A DNA stretch of 64,000 nucleotides, taken from contig JANFNE010000034.1 of assembly GCA_024867545.1 (NCBI GenBank), forward strand, positions 248,001-312,000, written 5' to 3'. A program made the position numbers and the translations under genes. Positions within the stretch are counted from its first letter, which is position 1. Each line of letters opens with the position of its first letter. This document shows, one piece after another, positions 21,994 to 32,328 of the stretch. A model generated the notes under the pieces. It made no database searches. It saw only the letters and a list, made by a program, of their open reading frames with translations, and had not been told where the DNA came from. This DNA comes from Phytopythium helicoides (taxonomy: Eukaryota; Oomycota; Peronosporomycetes; Pythiales; Pythiaceae).

Positions 21994-22231
21994 ATGTCGC
22001 CGCCGTCATCGAGTCGGAGGAAGCGTGTGCTCGGCAAGAAGCCAGGCACGCGTCCAACGCTCGTACAGTCTGGACAATCGGTGGCTATCGGTGGGGGGAC
22101 GGCGAGTGGTGCCAACAATCAGTATCACGCCAGAGACTGCGATGTCGAAAAGATCTTGGATGGCTTTTTGCTGCTTGAGCGATGTCGAGGTGAGCTCCAG
22201 CGGAAACAACTTGCATGGAAAAGCTTCACTT
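21994..22231 (+). pseudogene. XRRA1-like gene fragment (exon 1 and start of intron 1 only)
   Basis: A copy of the first exon of the 13,830 gene, opening MSPPSSSRRKRVLGKKPGT and ending LLERCR at the donor gtgagc. It has a 3-bp in-frame insertion (DVEKIL instead of DVKIL) and scattered substitutions. The duplication breakpoint at 22231 falls in intron 1, so all leucine-rich repeats are missing. Unspliced, the frame would run to a TAG at 22255-22257 (87 codons). Confidence 0.85.
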
Positions 22232-22866
22232 CACACGACGTATCACACACGAGGTAGCAAACAACCATTCGGGCCCGCGTCGGTCCGTTCTACTCTCCCC
22301 ATAGAGCCACAAGTCTTGGACCATCGCGGCCGCTCTCCTCCACACCTCAGGATCAGCTACGACAGCCTCCCTCCTCCTCAAACCCAACGCAACCCACGCG
22401 CGTGTCCATTGGGACCTGCGGAGGCCAAGCTCCTGCATGCGTTCATATGACGTGGCTTTCCACTTGACGTAGCCATGTGCCGGCCGTATCCGATCCATCG
22501 ATCTGGTAACGGCGGAAATGGGTACCAATCCACTTCAACGACGCAGGATCCGGCCCATCTCGAGCGGCTCGTGACGCGTGCGTGGCAGCTCAGCAGCACG
22601 AGAGACCCATCGGACCACCACAGCCATCTCCAGAGGCGCCTCGGCCGCTCCATGAGCGCGAAATGGCGCTCGGCGCTCATGACTCCCAGGCCACATCGGG
22701 CCTTTCCGAGGCTTTTCCTGGAAACCCACCACATACAAATGCCAAGTCAACTCGGGTTGCCTTTGCCACCCGAGCCCTCACTTTCCTTCTCGCCGCCAAG
22801 AGAGCAAGCCAAGCCTCGTGCGCGCTCGCCCTCGGTCTACAGCCTCAGCCTCAGCCTCCAGCCGTC
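22232..22866. other. Intergenic before the RPRWR-family founder gene
   Basis: 635 bp with no convincing gene. A 100-codon minus-strand frame (22226-22528) contains WTRAWVALGLRRREAVV and could be a remnant, but nothing supports it. The right end holds the founder's promoter-like initiator. Confidence 0.4.
22778..22790 (+). promoter_or_regulatory. Initiator-like element upstream of the founder gene
   Basis: TCACTTTCC fits the eukaryotic/oomycete initiator YCANTYY and lies 87 nt before the chosen ATG. No adjacent FPR was seen. Confidence 0.35.
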
Positions 22867-23736
22867 ATGGGCGCCACCGCCGTCGTCATCGCCGCCCTCT
22901 CGCTCATCGCGCTCGCCTCCCTGCTGGTGCTCGCCGCCTGCTCGCCACTTCTCGGTGCCATCTCCGTTTGTGTCTCGATCTGCGTCGCAGTCGTCTACAC
23001 GGCGCTGCTGCTGCTCTTGGCGGTCTCCCAAGCGTCTTCCACCGCGATAACTGCCTCCAAGACGGCCACGACGGCCTCACAAGACGAGGAGGAGACCAAA
23101 AGCCTCATCGCTGACGTCTCGGAGGACGCAGAGAAGCAACCCACCGCCTCGGCGCACGCCCAAACCAAAGTCAAGGCCCAAGTCGGAGCCAACTCTGAAG
23201 TCGACTCGACCACGGACGACGACGACAGCGACTTGGACGACAATGAGACGGCGCGTCCCGCCTTCGAGCTCGAGTGCCAGTCGGAGGCGCATGATTCGTG
23301 CGAGGCTGCAAGTGACTACCCCGCCTCGAAGCTCGACGAAAGCTCGTGGTCGCACGAGCTCGAGCGCAAGCAGAAGCGTGAGTTTCAGCTCCGCCACTAT
23401 GTGTCGGAAGACCGTCGTCGATGCAGCACAAGCGGTGGTAACAGCGACAGCGACAACAACAACAACAACAACAACAAGAAGTTCGACCAACTATCCACGT
23501 CAGCTGTCACTGCTGCTACGGCTGTCGTCCATTTCAAGCGACGCGATACGAGGTTCGTTTCCCTCGGTCGCCGACGAGAGGAAGAAGCCTCGAAGGCTGC
23601 TGCTCCCACCGTCTCTCACAACCGTGATATGAGATTCGTCTCCCTAGGCCGCCGACGAGAGGAAGAAGCTTCCAAGGCTGCTGCTACTGCCAAGACTACC
23701 ACGGCATCGTCTAGTGTCCGCCCACGCTGGCGCTGA
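22867..23736 (+). CDS. RPRWR-family founder: small membrane-anchored acidic protein
   Basis: 289 residues, starting at the ATG at 22867 just before the hydrophobic segments. The frame is open to 22582, but the extra 95 residues lack structure and include the promoter-like initiator. Layout: two hydrophobic helices (about 4-26 and 29-53); a Thr/Ser/Glu linker with IADVSEDAEKQ; an Asp run; a charged region (HELERKQKREFQLRHYVSEDRR); an Asn run; two copies of (D)xRFVSLGRRREEEASKAAA; and the end SSVRPRWR. The same plan (hydrophobic N-terminus, VSED segment, acidic disordered middle, RPRWR end) is found in the nine array genes that follow, so it is a diverged single-copy relative. I recognise no known family. 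The membrane location is inferred from hydrophobicity alone. Confidence 0.7.
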   Translation: MGATAVVIAALSLIALASLLVLAACSPLLGAISVCVSICVAVVYTALLLLLAVSQASSTAITASKTATTASQDEEETKSLIADVSEDAEKQPTASAHAQTKVKAQVGANSEVDSTTDDDDSDLDDNETARPAFELECQSEAHDSCEAASDYPASKLDESSWSHELERKQKREFQLRHYVSEDRRRCSTSGGNSDSDNNNNNNNKKFDQLSTSAVTAATAVVHFKRRDTRFVSLGRRREEEASKAAAPTVSHNRDMRFVSLGRRREEEASKAAATAKTTTASSSVRPRWR

Positions 23737-24143
23737 TTGAACTGCCTCAGTCAGCCGATCAAGCTGATCGAGGCTCCTCCTCAGCAACCTGCCTCGCAGT
23801 CAGCCCCCAGCTCAGCTCGAGCGTTATTTATTTTGTTGTAATAGTGTGCATGTGAGTTGCATGTGCACCTTTGAGTATGGTGAACATGTTCATGCTCGTC
23901 ATCACGTAGTAGTAGAACATCTCCAGTACCGAACAACAACATGCATGCGTTTTTGTTTACAAAAGAAAGCAAGTCTCTTTGGGTTTGGATGCCTTCAGGA
24001 GAGCGTGAGGGCTACGCCATCGGATGTATTTGCAGCTATTGCCACGGCTCATCGCTTGTTTCCTCATTTCCTCATTTTCATTGGCTTTTCGCACCCAGAA
24101 CACTCGTTTGGCCTCGGTTCGACAGGATGGTGCAGCGTAAGCC
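23737..24143. other. Spacer between the founder gene and the tandem array
   Basis: 407 bp of single-copy sequence containing the founder's 3' flank (ttatttattttgttgtaata near 23,825). Array homology begins near 24,141-24,144. No gene was seen. Confidence 0.5.
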
Positions 24144-24554
24144 AGTCAGTTGCACTCTACCCTCCTCCACCTCCATCACATCGCTCGTGGTTTCACACGC
24201 ACCCACGCACCCACGCACACACAAGGGTTCTTCTGATCGCTGGGCTCGTCAAGCAACGGAGCACGACTCATGGGATGCAAGGGATGGGACTGCATGAGAC
24301 AAAGCAGTCAGCGGTGGACCAATTTGCACACGAACAGCAGGCGACGCGACCATCGAGCTGAGTCCGGTGGTCATGTTGAAGTTGAAGGCAAGGGAGGCGA
24401 CCAGCGCTGCGAGGCTGCTACCGCATGCGAGCTGGCGATGTGGTCCGCGCCATCCATCAAGCAGCGCGTGCCGTTTTTCAAACCAAGAGGAGAAGTGACC
24501 GGTCTCGACCACATACAAAAAGCAAGACGCCGTGGCCGCCGGCCGTATAGTTCC

Positions 24555-24571
24555 TTCACTTGCGATTTCGG
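24555..24571 (+). promoter_or_regulatory. Candidate core promoter of array gene 1 (conserved in every unit)
   Basis: TTCACTTG followed by CGATTTCGG resembles an initiator with adjacent FPR, 99-115 nt before the ATG. A TATA-like catacaaaaag lies about 35 nt further upstream. A second FPR-like ccaatttgc at 24,319-24,327 is an alternative. All are present in the same place in all nine units. Confidence 0.4.
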
Positions 24572-24669
24572 CGCGAAGCCCAGAATCGCCTCCGAGCCTC
24601 GCCTCCGACCAGCGCGTCCGACTCGCCTCCCACGAGCTCCCGCGCCGCCACACCCGACGCCACACCACC

Positions 24670-26082
24670 ATGAGCGTCTCCCTCTGCCTCCCGACGCTCT
24701 TCTCGCTCGCCCTCGCGCTCTCCGCGCTGCTCTACGCGCTCGGCACGACGCTTTTGTTTGCGGCCGCCGCCGTCTACGCCACGGCCGTCGCCAAGCGCCG
24801 CAGCGAGAGCCACAAGGAGACCCACAGCGCCGCCAAGCGACAGAGCACGCCAGGCACCGCCTCCGACGTCTCGGAAGACTCGGAAGACTCCGCACGCGCC
24901 AACCAGGACGCCGCTCAAGCCGACTTGGACTTGGACTTCTACTATAACAGCGAGAACGCGCGCGAGTTCGAGTTCGAGTTCGAGTTCGAGTTCGAGCGCC
25001 TGGCGCACAGCGGTGACGGTGTCTCTCGCTCCCGTTTCTGCTCCCGATCCTACTCGAGCCGCGACGGCAGCGACGACGGTGAAGGCGAAGGCGAAGGCGG
25101 CTACGAGTCGGACGACTGCGCCAGTTCCGCCGGGTCCTCCATCGACCACTGGGACCCCATCTTCGACGAATACTACCAAGACGTCGATGCCGCGACTGAA
25201 CCCGCCGACTTCATGTTCGCCGACGCATGTATGCACGGCATCTACGGCTTTTGCCTCTCTTGTGACGGGCCATACTACGCCGACTGCGATGTCGAGGACC
25301 TCGACTGCGACGTACAAGATGGTGGAGAGTGCCTCGAGTACATCCACGACGGCGAGTACGAAGAGTACAACTACGATGGAGAGTACGAAGAGTACAACTA
25401 CGATGGAGAGTACGACGAGTACAACTACGACGGAGAGTACGAAGAGTACAACACCGAGACGCAACGCGTACGAGACCTCCTGTCATATTATGGCGACATG
25501 CACGATACGTCCGATGCGGACGCCGTCATCGAGAGCTTTCGCCACAACTTCATGGACGGTCACGACACGGACTACAACGACCACTACCGCTACGGCGGCG
25601 GCGACCTCGACTACAGCTGTGGCAACTACGGCAGTGTCGCTGCATCCAATGTGTCGTTCGAGCTCGATGAGGTGAAGATCGTTGGCCCCGACCTCGAGCT
25701 TCTGTCCGCGCTCGGACTGGAGCTTCCACATGAGTCCGAGTCCGAGTCCGAGACGAAGCACGTTGGACCCGACCTCGAGCTTCTATCTGCACTCGGACTG
25801 GAGCTTCCACACGAGTCCGAGTCCGAGACGAACCGCGTCGGACCCGACCTCGAGCTTCTCGCCGCACTCGGACTGGACCAAGACTGCCAAGCTGAGTCCG
25901 TCACAACAACCGTGACCTCGAGCTCGCAGCCGTCGGTCGAGACGACCGAGACCGCAAACATCACGACCGCCAAGCGTAATGGCACGACCAGCATCCCCAA
26001 CGCCAGGAAGGTGTCATCGACCAAGCGACCCACGCGCACCAATGCCAACAAGGCGCTCGAGAACCGTCCGCGCTGGCGCTGA
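24670..26082 (+). CDS. RPRWR-family array protein, copy 1
   Basis: 470 residues, intronless. I start at the ATG at 24670 (ACCACCATGAGC context), directly before the hydrophobic segment. The frame is open to 24532 in all copies, but the extra 46 residues overlap the promoter-like element. Layout: hydrophobic residues 5-40 (one signal-anchor or a tight hairpin), then AKRR; an acidic linker with VSEDSEDSA; an EF dipeptide repeat (99-109, five pairs); Ser/Arg and Gly/Glu runs; a block of six cysteines at 187, 195, 198, 206, 213 and 221; four acidic Tyr-rich repeats of the form YDGEYEEYN (226-261); DMHDTSDADAVIESF; three VGPDLELLSALGLELP-type repeats (338-402); a Ser/Thr-rich tail; and the end NRPRWR. 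No known domain is recognised. A secreted, surface or vesicle membrane protein is possible but not shown. Confidence 0.85.
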   Translation: MSVSLCLPTLFSLALALSALLYALGTTLLFAAAAVYATAVAKRRSESHKETHSAAKRQSTPGTASDVSEDSEDSARANQDAAQADLDLDFYYNSENAREFEFEFEFEFERLAHSGDGVSRSRFCSRSYSSRDGSDDGEGEGEGGYESDDCASSAGSSIDHWDPIFDEYYQDVDAATEPADFMFADACMHGIYGFCLSCDGPYYADCDVEDLDCDVQDGGECLEYIHDGEYEEYNYDGEYEEYNYDGEYDEYNYDGEYEEYNTETQRVRDLLSYYGDMHDTSDADAVIESFRHNFMDGHDTDYNDHYRYGGGDLDYSCGNYGSVAASNVSFELDEVKIVGPDLELLSALGLELPHESESESETKHVGPDLELLSALGLELPHESESETNRVGPDLELLAALGLDQDCQAESVTTTVTSSSQPSVETTETANITTAKRNGTTSIPNARKVSSTKRPTRTNANKALENRPRWR

Positions 26083-27239
26083 TCTCAAGAAGACACAGCA
26101 TGATACGACACGACACGACATAACACAGCGTGTTGTCCAGGTTGGTCGTCTGTGGAAGCCAATCGACTGGATGGCTCCACCCTGCCTGCACTCGCTGGCA
26201 TCCCGAGTATTTATCATCCATCTATCCATCTATTTATCTATCTATCTAGCCATCAACTATGAAAAGTACGCACGTACACCATCGATTCGATTCGATCTGC
26301 ATGTTCAACACTGATAATCAAACAGCAATACACAAAAACACACAAACAAGCGTAGCGTGAGATCCGAGATCCGAGATCGATTCCGACACGACTCGACACG
26401 GCATGACATCATGAATGCACACAGCATCACCAAACTTGTTCCCTTCTCGCCGACTCGCCAACTTGACAACTCACCCACTTGACAACTCGACAACTAGCCA
26501 ACTTGCGAGCCTCATCCTTGTTTCTCTCTTGCACACCTGTGCTGTCCAAAGCATCACTCTTCCAACATCAAGCAAGCAAGCATCAAGCAAACAAACCGAG
26601 ACCAGCAAACCGAGACAGCACCATGAATATGGGGGAAGAAGTGCATAGAAAAAGAAATTCATAAAGTGAGGGAAAAAGAAAATGAATATGGGAAAAGAGG
26701 AAAGAGGAAAAAACAGAGGAAAAAAAAGAGAAAAGAGAGAAAAAAAGCAAACGCACCTGACAGATCACATCCACCTCGGCGCGTTTCCTTTTCGATCGAC
26801 TCGCCTTGAGCTGCAAACACACCATCCATTCGTTCATTCGTCCATTCATCCATTCATGCCGTGTAGAGAGAGAGAGAGGCAAACAATGAGCGAGAGTGGT
26901 GAGGTGGTTTCTTCTTGGATATGTGGAAACGTGGAAACCACTTCGAGCCGTAGGAAGAAAACAACAACAATAACGACAACAACAACAAAGAGATAGTACC
27001 TGCAGCACTCCTGCACCACACCTGCACCACACCTGCACCACACACCAACATATACAGATACCCATGGGTTAGTGATGGGGTCGACAGACTGCAGACTGCA
27101 GACTGGCGCAACGAGAACCGAACCTGTCGTGAGCCGACGTGAACGCACGCTCAGAACTCGGTGCAGCGTAACGAGTCGCGGCACGGCGTGGCGTGGTGCG
27201 GAACGCCTGAGTGCGGCTTGCCAGTAGACAGCTGAGCTT

Positions 27240-27330
27240 GGGGGGATCGGGGGATCGATGTATTGGGGAATCGAGGATCGGGGGATCAAAGATCGAGGAT
27301 CGGCGGATCTCACGCCTTCTCTTCGCGTCC
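27240..27330 (+). repeat. GATC/G-run minisatellite in the unit 1 spacer
   Basis: Runs of six, five, four and five G at 27240, 27249, 27265 and 27280, separated mostly by ATC or GATC-containing loops. Equivalent blocks lie at 31,344-31,440, 35,397-35,465, 39,485-39,553, 48,645-48,715, 52,677-52,745, 56,807-56,875 and 60,870-60,940. Confidence 0.8.
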
Positions 27331-28197
27331 AGAGTCTCCAGATGCGTCACCTCGTCGTTGCTCGACGGCTCCGTGGACTCTGTAGCACCATACTGCACCT
27401 CACCGTGCCGCACCACACTGCACCCCATCGCTCTACCTTTCCTTGGCTTGTTACTTGCTTGACTGCCTCGACCCTCTTCCACTCTCGTTCCGCTGCGTAC
27501 TCCACCACATCGACTCGCTGCACCACCACAACGCGCCCCGCACACACGGCGCGTCCTGACAAGCACACGCACAGCGCCCGCACACACACGCACAGCGCCT
27601 AGCGTCCTCCCCGCGCCTCCAGTCTCCGCGCTTCCGTCCCTGGCGCCACCAGTAGCTGCGCCTCCCTCCCTGGTCCCTGCTGCAGTCTGCAGCGCACACC
27701 TCACAAATACTCACTCACTCACTCACACACACACTCACACATCTCCCACAGCTCACGCGAGCGCCGGTGCCGTACAACTGCTACTGCCAACGCCAGCGCA
27801 TCGCCGTCCTTTCTCGCAATGCAACGCCAGCTTTGCCGCAGCATCGAGTCGACACGATACGACGTCCAACACCCGAGCGAATTGGCTGTTGGAAATCAGG
27901 TCGCGTGACGTACTGTATACGACGTCCAGTGTCGACGCCAGCCAGAGTGGTACGGAATCCCGCAGTAGATCTTTGGAAGGTTGCAGTTTGCAGTAGACAG
28001 GATTGCTTGGTCGAGGAGGGTCCGGATCCCCTGAGCACGAACGAGGCTCTCTCACTTCTGGATTGTCCTGGCGGGGGCCGACACGCGTCCTGCACGCAGT
28101 CAATAGAGAAGGCAGCCACATGTCATCACCTCCCAGCTCTTCCGGTGACATCCTGTGTGAATACCAGTCAGCAAGTCGGCAAGTCGGCAAGTCGGCT

Positions 28198-31066
28198 AGT
28201 CAGCTGCACTCTACCCTCCTCCACCTCCATCACATCGCTCGATCGCACGTGGTTCACACCCACGCACAAGGGTTCTTCTGATCGCTGGGCTCGTCAAGCA
28301 ACGGAGCACGACTCATGGGATGCAAGGGATGGGACTGCATGAGACAAAGGAGTCAGCGGTGGACCAATTTGCACACGAACAGCAGGCGACGCGACCATCG
28401 AGCTGAGTCCAGTGGTCATGTTGAAGTTGAAGGCAAGGGAGGCGACCAGCGCTGCGAGGCTGCTACCGCATGGGAGCTGTCGATGTGGTCCGCGCCATCC
28501 ATCAAGCAGCGCGTGCTCTTGGAGCCGAGGCGGCTTTGCTTTGGCTTTGGGTATGCCTTTTTTTCAAACCAAGAGGAGAAGTGACCGGTCTCGACCACAT
28601 ACAAAAAGCAAGACGCCGTGGCCGCCGGCCGTATAGTTCCTTCACTTGCGATTTCGGCGCGAAGCCCAGAATCGCCTCCGAGCCTCGCCTCCGACCAGCG
28701 CGTCCGACTCGCCTCCCACGAGCTCCCGCGCCGCCACACCCGACGCCACACCACCATGAGCGTCTCCCTCTGCCTCCTGACGCTCTTCTCGCTCGCCCTC
28801 GCGCTCTCCGCGCTGCTCTACGCGCTCGGCACGACGCTTTTGTTCGCGGCCGCCGCCGTCTACGCCACGGCCGTCGCCAAGCGCCGCAGCGAGAGCCACA
28901 AGGAGACCCACAGCGCCGCCAAGCGACAGAGCACGCCAGGCACCGCCTCCGACGTCTCGGAAGACTCGGAAGACTCCGCACGCGCCAACCAGGACGCCGC
29001 TCAAGCCGACTTGGACTTGGACTTCTACTATAACAGCGAGAACGCGCGCGAGTTCGAGTTCGAGTTCGAGTTCGAGTTCGAGCGCCTGGCGCACAGCGGT
29101 GACGGTGTCTCTCGCTCCCGTTTCTGCTCCCGATCCTACTCGAGCCGCGACGGCAGCGACGACGGTGAAGGCGAAGGCGAAGGCGGCTACGAGTCGGACG
29201 ACTGCGCCAGTTCCGCCGGGTCCTCCATCGACCACTGGGACCCCATCTTCGACGAATACTACCAAGACGTCGATGCCGCGACTGAACCCGCCGACTTCAT
29301 GTTCGCCGACGCATGTATGCACGGCATCTACGGCTTTTGCCTCTCTTGTGACGGGCCATACTACGCCGACTGCGATGTCGAGGACCTCGACTGCGACGTA
29401 CAAGATGATGGAGAGTGCCTCGAGTACATCCACGACGGCGAGTACGAAGAGTACAACTACGATGGAGAGTACGAAGAGTACAACTACGATGGAGAGTACG
29501 ACGAGTACAACTACGACGGAGAGTACGACGAGTACAACACCGAGACGCAACGCGTACGAGACCTCCTGTCATATTATGGCGACATGCACGATACGTCCGA
29601 TGCGGACGCCGTCATCGAGAGCTTTCGCCACAACTTCATGGACGGTCACGACACGGACTACAACGACCACTACCGCTACGGCGGCGGCGACCTCGACTAC
29701 AGCTGTGGCAACTACGGCAGTGTCGCTGCATCCAATGTGTCGTTCGAGCTCGATGAGGTGAAGATCGTTGGCCCCGACCTCGAGCTTCTGTCCGCGCTCG
29801 GACTGGAGCTTCCACATGAGTCCGAGTCCGAGTCCGAGACGAAGCACGTTGGACCCGACCTCGAGCTTCTATCTGCACTCGGACTGGAGCTTCCACATGA
29901 GTCCGAGTCCGAGACGAACCGCGTCGGACCCGACCTCGAGCTTCTCGCCGCACTCGGACTGGACCAAGACTGCCAAGCTGAGTCCGTCACAACAACCGTG
30001 ACCTCGAGCTCGCAGCCGTCGGTCGAGACGACCGAGACCGCAAACATCACGACCGCCAAGCGTAATGGCACGACCAGCATCCCCAACGCCAGGAAGGTGT
30101 CATCGACCAAGCGACCCACGCGCACCAATGCCAACAAGGCGCTCGAGAACCGTCCGCGCTGGCGCTGATCTCAAGAAGACACAGCATGATACGACACGAC
30201 ACGACATAACACAGCGTGTTGTCCAGGTTGGTCGTCTGTGGAAGCCAATCGACTGGATGGCTCCACCCTGCCTGCACTCGCTGGCATCCCGAGTATTTAT
30301 CATCCATCTATCCATCTATTTATCTATCTATCTAGCCATCAACTATGAAAAGTACGCACGTACACCATCGATTCGATTCGATCTGCATGTTCAACACTGA
30401 TAATCAAACAGCAATACACAAAAACACACAAACAAGCGTAGCGTGAGATCCGAGATCCGAGATCGATTCCGACACGACTCGACACGGCATGACATCATGA
30501 ATGCACACAGCATCACCAAACTTGTTCCCTTCTCGCCGACTCGCCAACTTGACAACTCACCCACTTGACAACTCGACAACTAGCCAACTTGCGAGCCTCA
30601 TCCTTGTTTCTCTCTTGCACACCTGTGCTGTCCAAAGCATCCCTCTTCCAACATCGAGCAAGCAAGCATCAAGCAAACAAACCGAGACCAGCAAACCGAG
30701 ACAGCACCATGAATACGTGGGAAAGAGTGCAAAGGAAAAAAAAAAAAACAAATCATAAAAAGAGGGGAAAAGAAAGTGAAAATGGGAAAAGAGGAAAGGG
30801 AAAAAAAAGAGGAAAGAGGAAAAAAAAGGAGAAAAGAGGAAAGAGAGAGAGAGAAAACAAAATAGCAAACGCACCTGACAGATCACATCAACCTCGGCGC
30901 GTTTCCTTTTCGATCGACTCGCCTTGAGCTGCAAACACACCATTCATTCATTCATTCATTCATTCATGCCGTGTAGAGAGAGAGAGGCAAACAATGAGCG
31001 GGAATGGTGAGGTGGTTTCTTCTTGGATATGTGGAAACGTGGAAACCACTTCGAGTCGTAGGAAGA

Positions 31067-31112
<46 letters not shown>

Positions 31113-32328
31113 AAAAGATATAGTACCTGCAGCACTCCTGCACCACACCTGCACCACACCTGCACCACACACCAACATATACAGATACCCATGGGTTAGT
31201 GATGGGGTCGACAGACTGCAGACTGCAGACTGCAGACTGCAGACTGGCGCAACGAGTACCGAACCTGTCGTGAGCCGACGTGAACGCACGCTCAGGACTC
31301 GGTGCAGCGCGACGAGTAGCAGCATGGTGTAACAGCTGAGCTCGTGGGGTATTGGGGGATCGGGGGGTCGAGGGATCAGGGGGATCAGCGGATCGGGGGA
31401 TCAGCGGATCGGGGGATCAAGGATCGAGGATCAGCGGATCTCACGCCTTCTCTTCGCGTCCAGAGTCTCCAGATGCGTCACCTCGTCGTTGCTCGACGGC
31501 TCCGTGGACTCTGTAGCACCATACTGCACCTCACCGTGCCGCACCACACTGCACCCCATCGCTCTACCTTTCCTTGGCTTGTTACTTGCTTGACTGCCTC
31601 GACCCTCTTCCACTCTCGTTCCGCTGCGTACTCCACCACATCGACTCGCTGCACCACCACGACGTGCCCCACACGCACGACGCCCACTCACAAGCACACG
31701 CACAGCGCCCGCACACACACGCACAGCGCCTAGCGTCCTCCCCGCGCCTCCAGTCTCCGCGCTTCCGTCCCTGGCGCCACCAGTAGCTGCGCCTCCCTCC
31801 CTGGTCCCTGCTGCAGTCTGCAGCGCACACCTCACAAATACTCACTCACTCACTCACACACACACTCACACATCTCCCACAGCTCACGCGAGCGCCGGTG
31901 CCGTACAACTGCTACTGCCAACGCCAGCGCATCGCCGTCCTTTCTCGCAATGCAACGCCAGCTTTGCCGCAGCATCGAGTCGACACGATACGACGTCCAA
32001 CACCCGAGCGAATTGGCTGTTGGAAATCAGGTCGCGTGACGTACTGTATACGACGTCCAGTGTCGACGCCAGCCAGAGTGGTACGGAATCCCGCAGTAGA
32101 TCTTTGGAAGGTTGCAGTTTGCAGTAGACAGGATTGCTTGGTCGAGGAGGGTCCGGATCCCCTGAGCACGAACGAGGCTCTCTCACTTCTGGATTGTCCT
32201 GGCGGGGGCCGACACGCGTCCTGCACGCAGTCAATAGAGAAGGCAGCCACATGTCATCACCTCCCAGCTCTTCCGGTGGCATCCTGTGTGAATACCAGTC
32301 AGCAAGTCGGCAAGTCAGCAAGTCGGCT
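28198..32328 (+). repeat. Array unit 2
   Basis: 4,131 bp. It has an extra segment of about 41 bp upstream of the gene (about 28,517-28,557, containing gaggcggctttgctttggc) that is shared only with units 6 and 7. It also has an expanded AAC run (31,067-31,113) and an expanded GATC minisatellite (31,344-31,440). Confidence 0.9.
28756..30168 (+). CDS. RPRWR-family array protein, copy 2
   Basis: 470 residues. It differs from copy 1 at a handful of positions: Leu for Pro in the hydrophobic segment (CLLTLF), Asp-Asp instead of Asp-Gly-Gly before the last block cysteine, and DEYN in the fourth Tyr repeat. Five EF pairs, four Tyr-rich repeats and three VGPDLELL repeats. The six-cysteine block and RPRWR end are unchanged. 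Confidence 0.85.
   Translation: MSVSLCLLTLFSLALALSALLYALGTTLLFAAAAVYATAVAKRRSESHKETHSAAKRQSTPGTASDVSEDSEDSARANQDAAQADLDLDFYYNSENAREFEFEFEFEFERLAHSGDGVSRSRFCSRSYSSRDGSDDGEGEGEGGYESDDCASSAGSSIDHWDPIFDEYYQDVDAATEPADFMFADACMHGIYGFCLSCDGPYYADCDVEDLDCDVQDDGECLEYIHDGEYEEYNYDGEYEEYNYDGEYDEYNYDGEYDEYNTETQRVRDLLSYYGDMHDTSDADAVIESFRHNFMDGHDTDYNDHYRYGGGDLDYSCGNYGSVAASNVSFELDEVKIVGPDLELLSALGLELPHESESESETKHVGPDLELLSALGLELPHESESETNRVGPDLELLAALGLDQDCQAESVTTTVTSSSQPSVETTETANITTAKRNGTTSIPNARKVSSTKRPTRTNANKALENRPRWR

Larger units (their letters stand above)
20660..22231. repeat. Right arm of the 1.57-kb inverted duplication
   Basis: Reverse-complement copy of 13596-15165. It begins at cgctgccgctcgcg (20660) and ends at ttcactt (22231), beyond which the two loci share nothing. 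It carries an intact VTI1 paralogue and only the first exon plus partial first intron of the XRRA1-like gene, so this arm is the derived one. Confidence 0.93.
24144..28197 (+). repeat. Array unit 1
   Basis: The first unit, 4,054 bp. Its extreme left end is more diverged from the consensus than any other (cacccacgcacccacgcacacaca), as is usual for array edges. Spacer 26,083-28,197 includes a G-run block at 27,240-27,284. Confidence 0.9.

Noticed and set aside
22226..22528. 100-codon minus-strand frame as a truncated gene
   Set aside because: No recognisable motif, no splice continuation and no similarity to neighbours. It starts across the duplication breakpoint.
24532..24669. 46-residue N-terminal extension of the array proteins
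   Set aside because: It lies over the promoter-like element and reads as low-complexity leader. The ATG before the hydrophobic segment has the better context.
24556..25464. About 300-codon hydrophobic minus-strand frame opposite each array gene (VVVLFVLSIV-type repeats)
   Set aside because: It is the antisense reading of the acidic Tyr-rich repeats, and its open state follows from codon bias. Other overlapping frames are equally open.
27767..28342. 191-codon plus-strand frame in the spacer starting MPYNCYCQRQR
   Set aside because: Its length and frame change between units through indels. It has no protein-like features.
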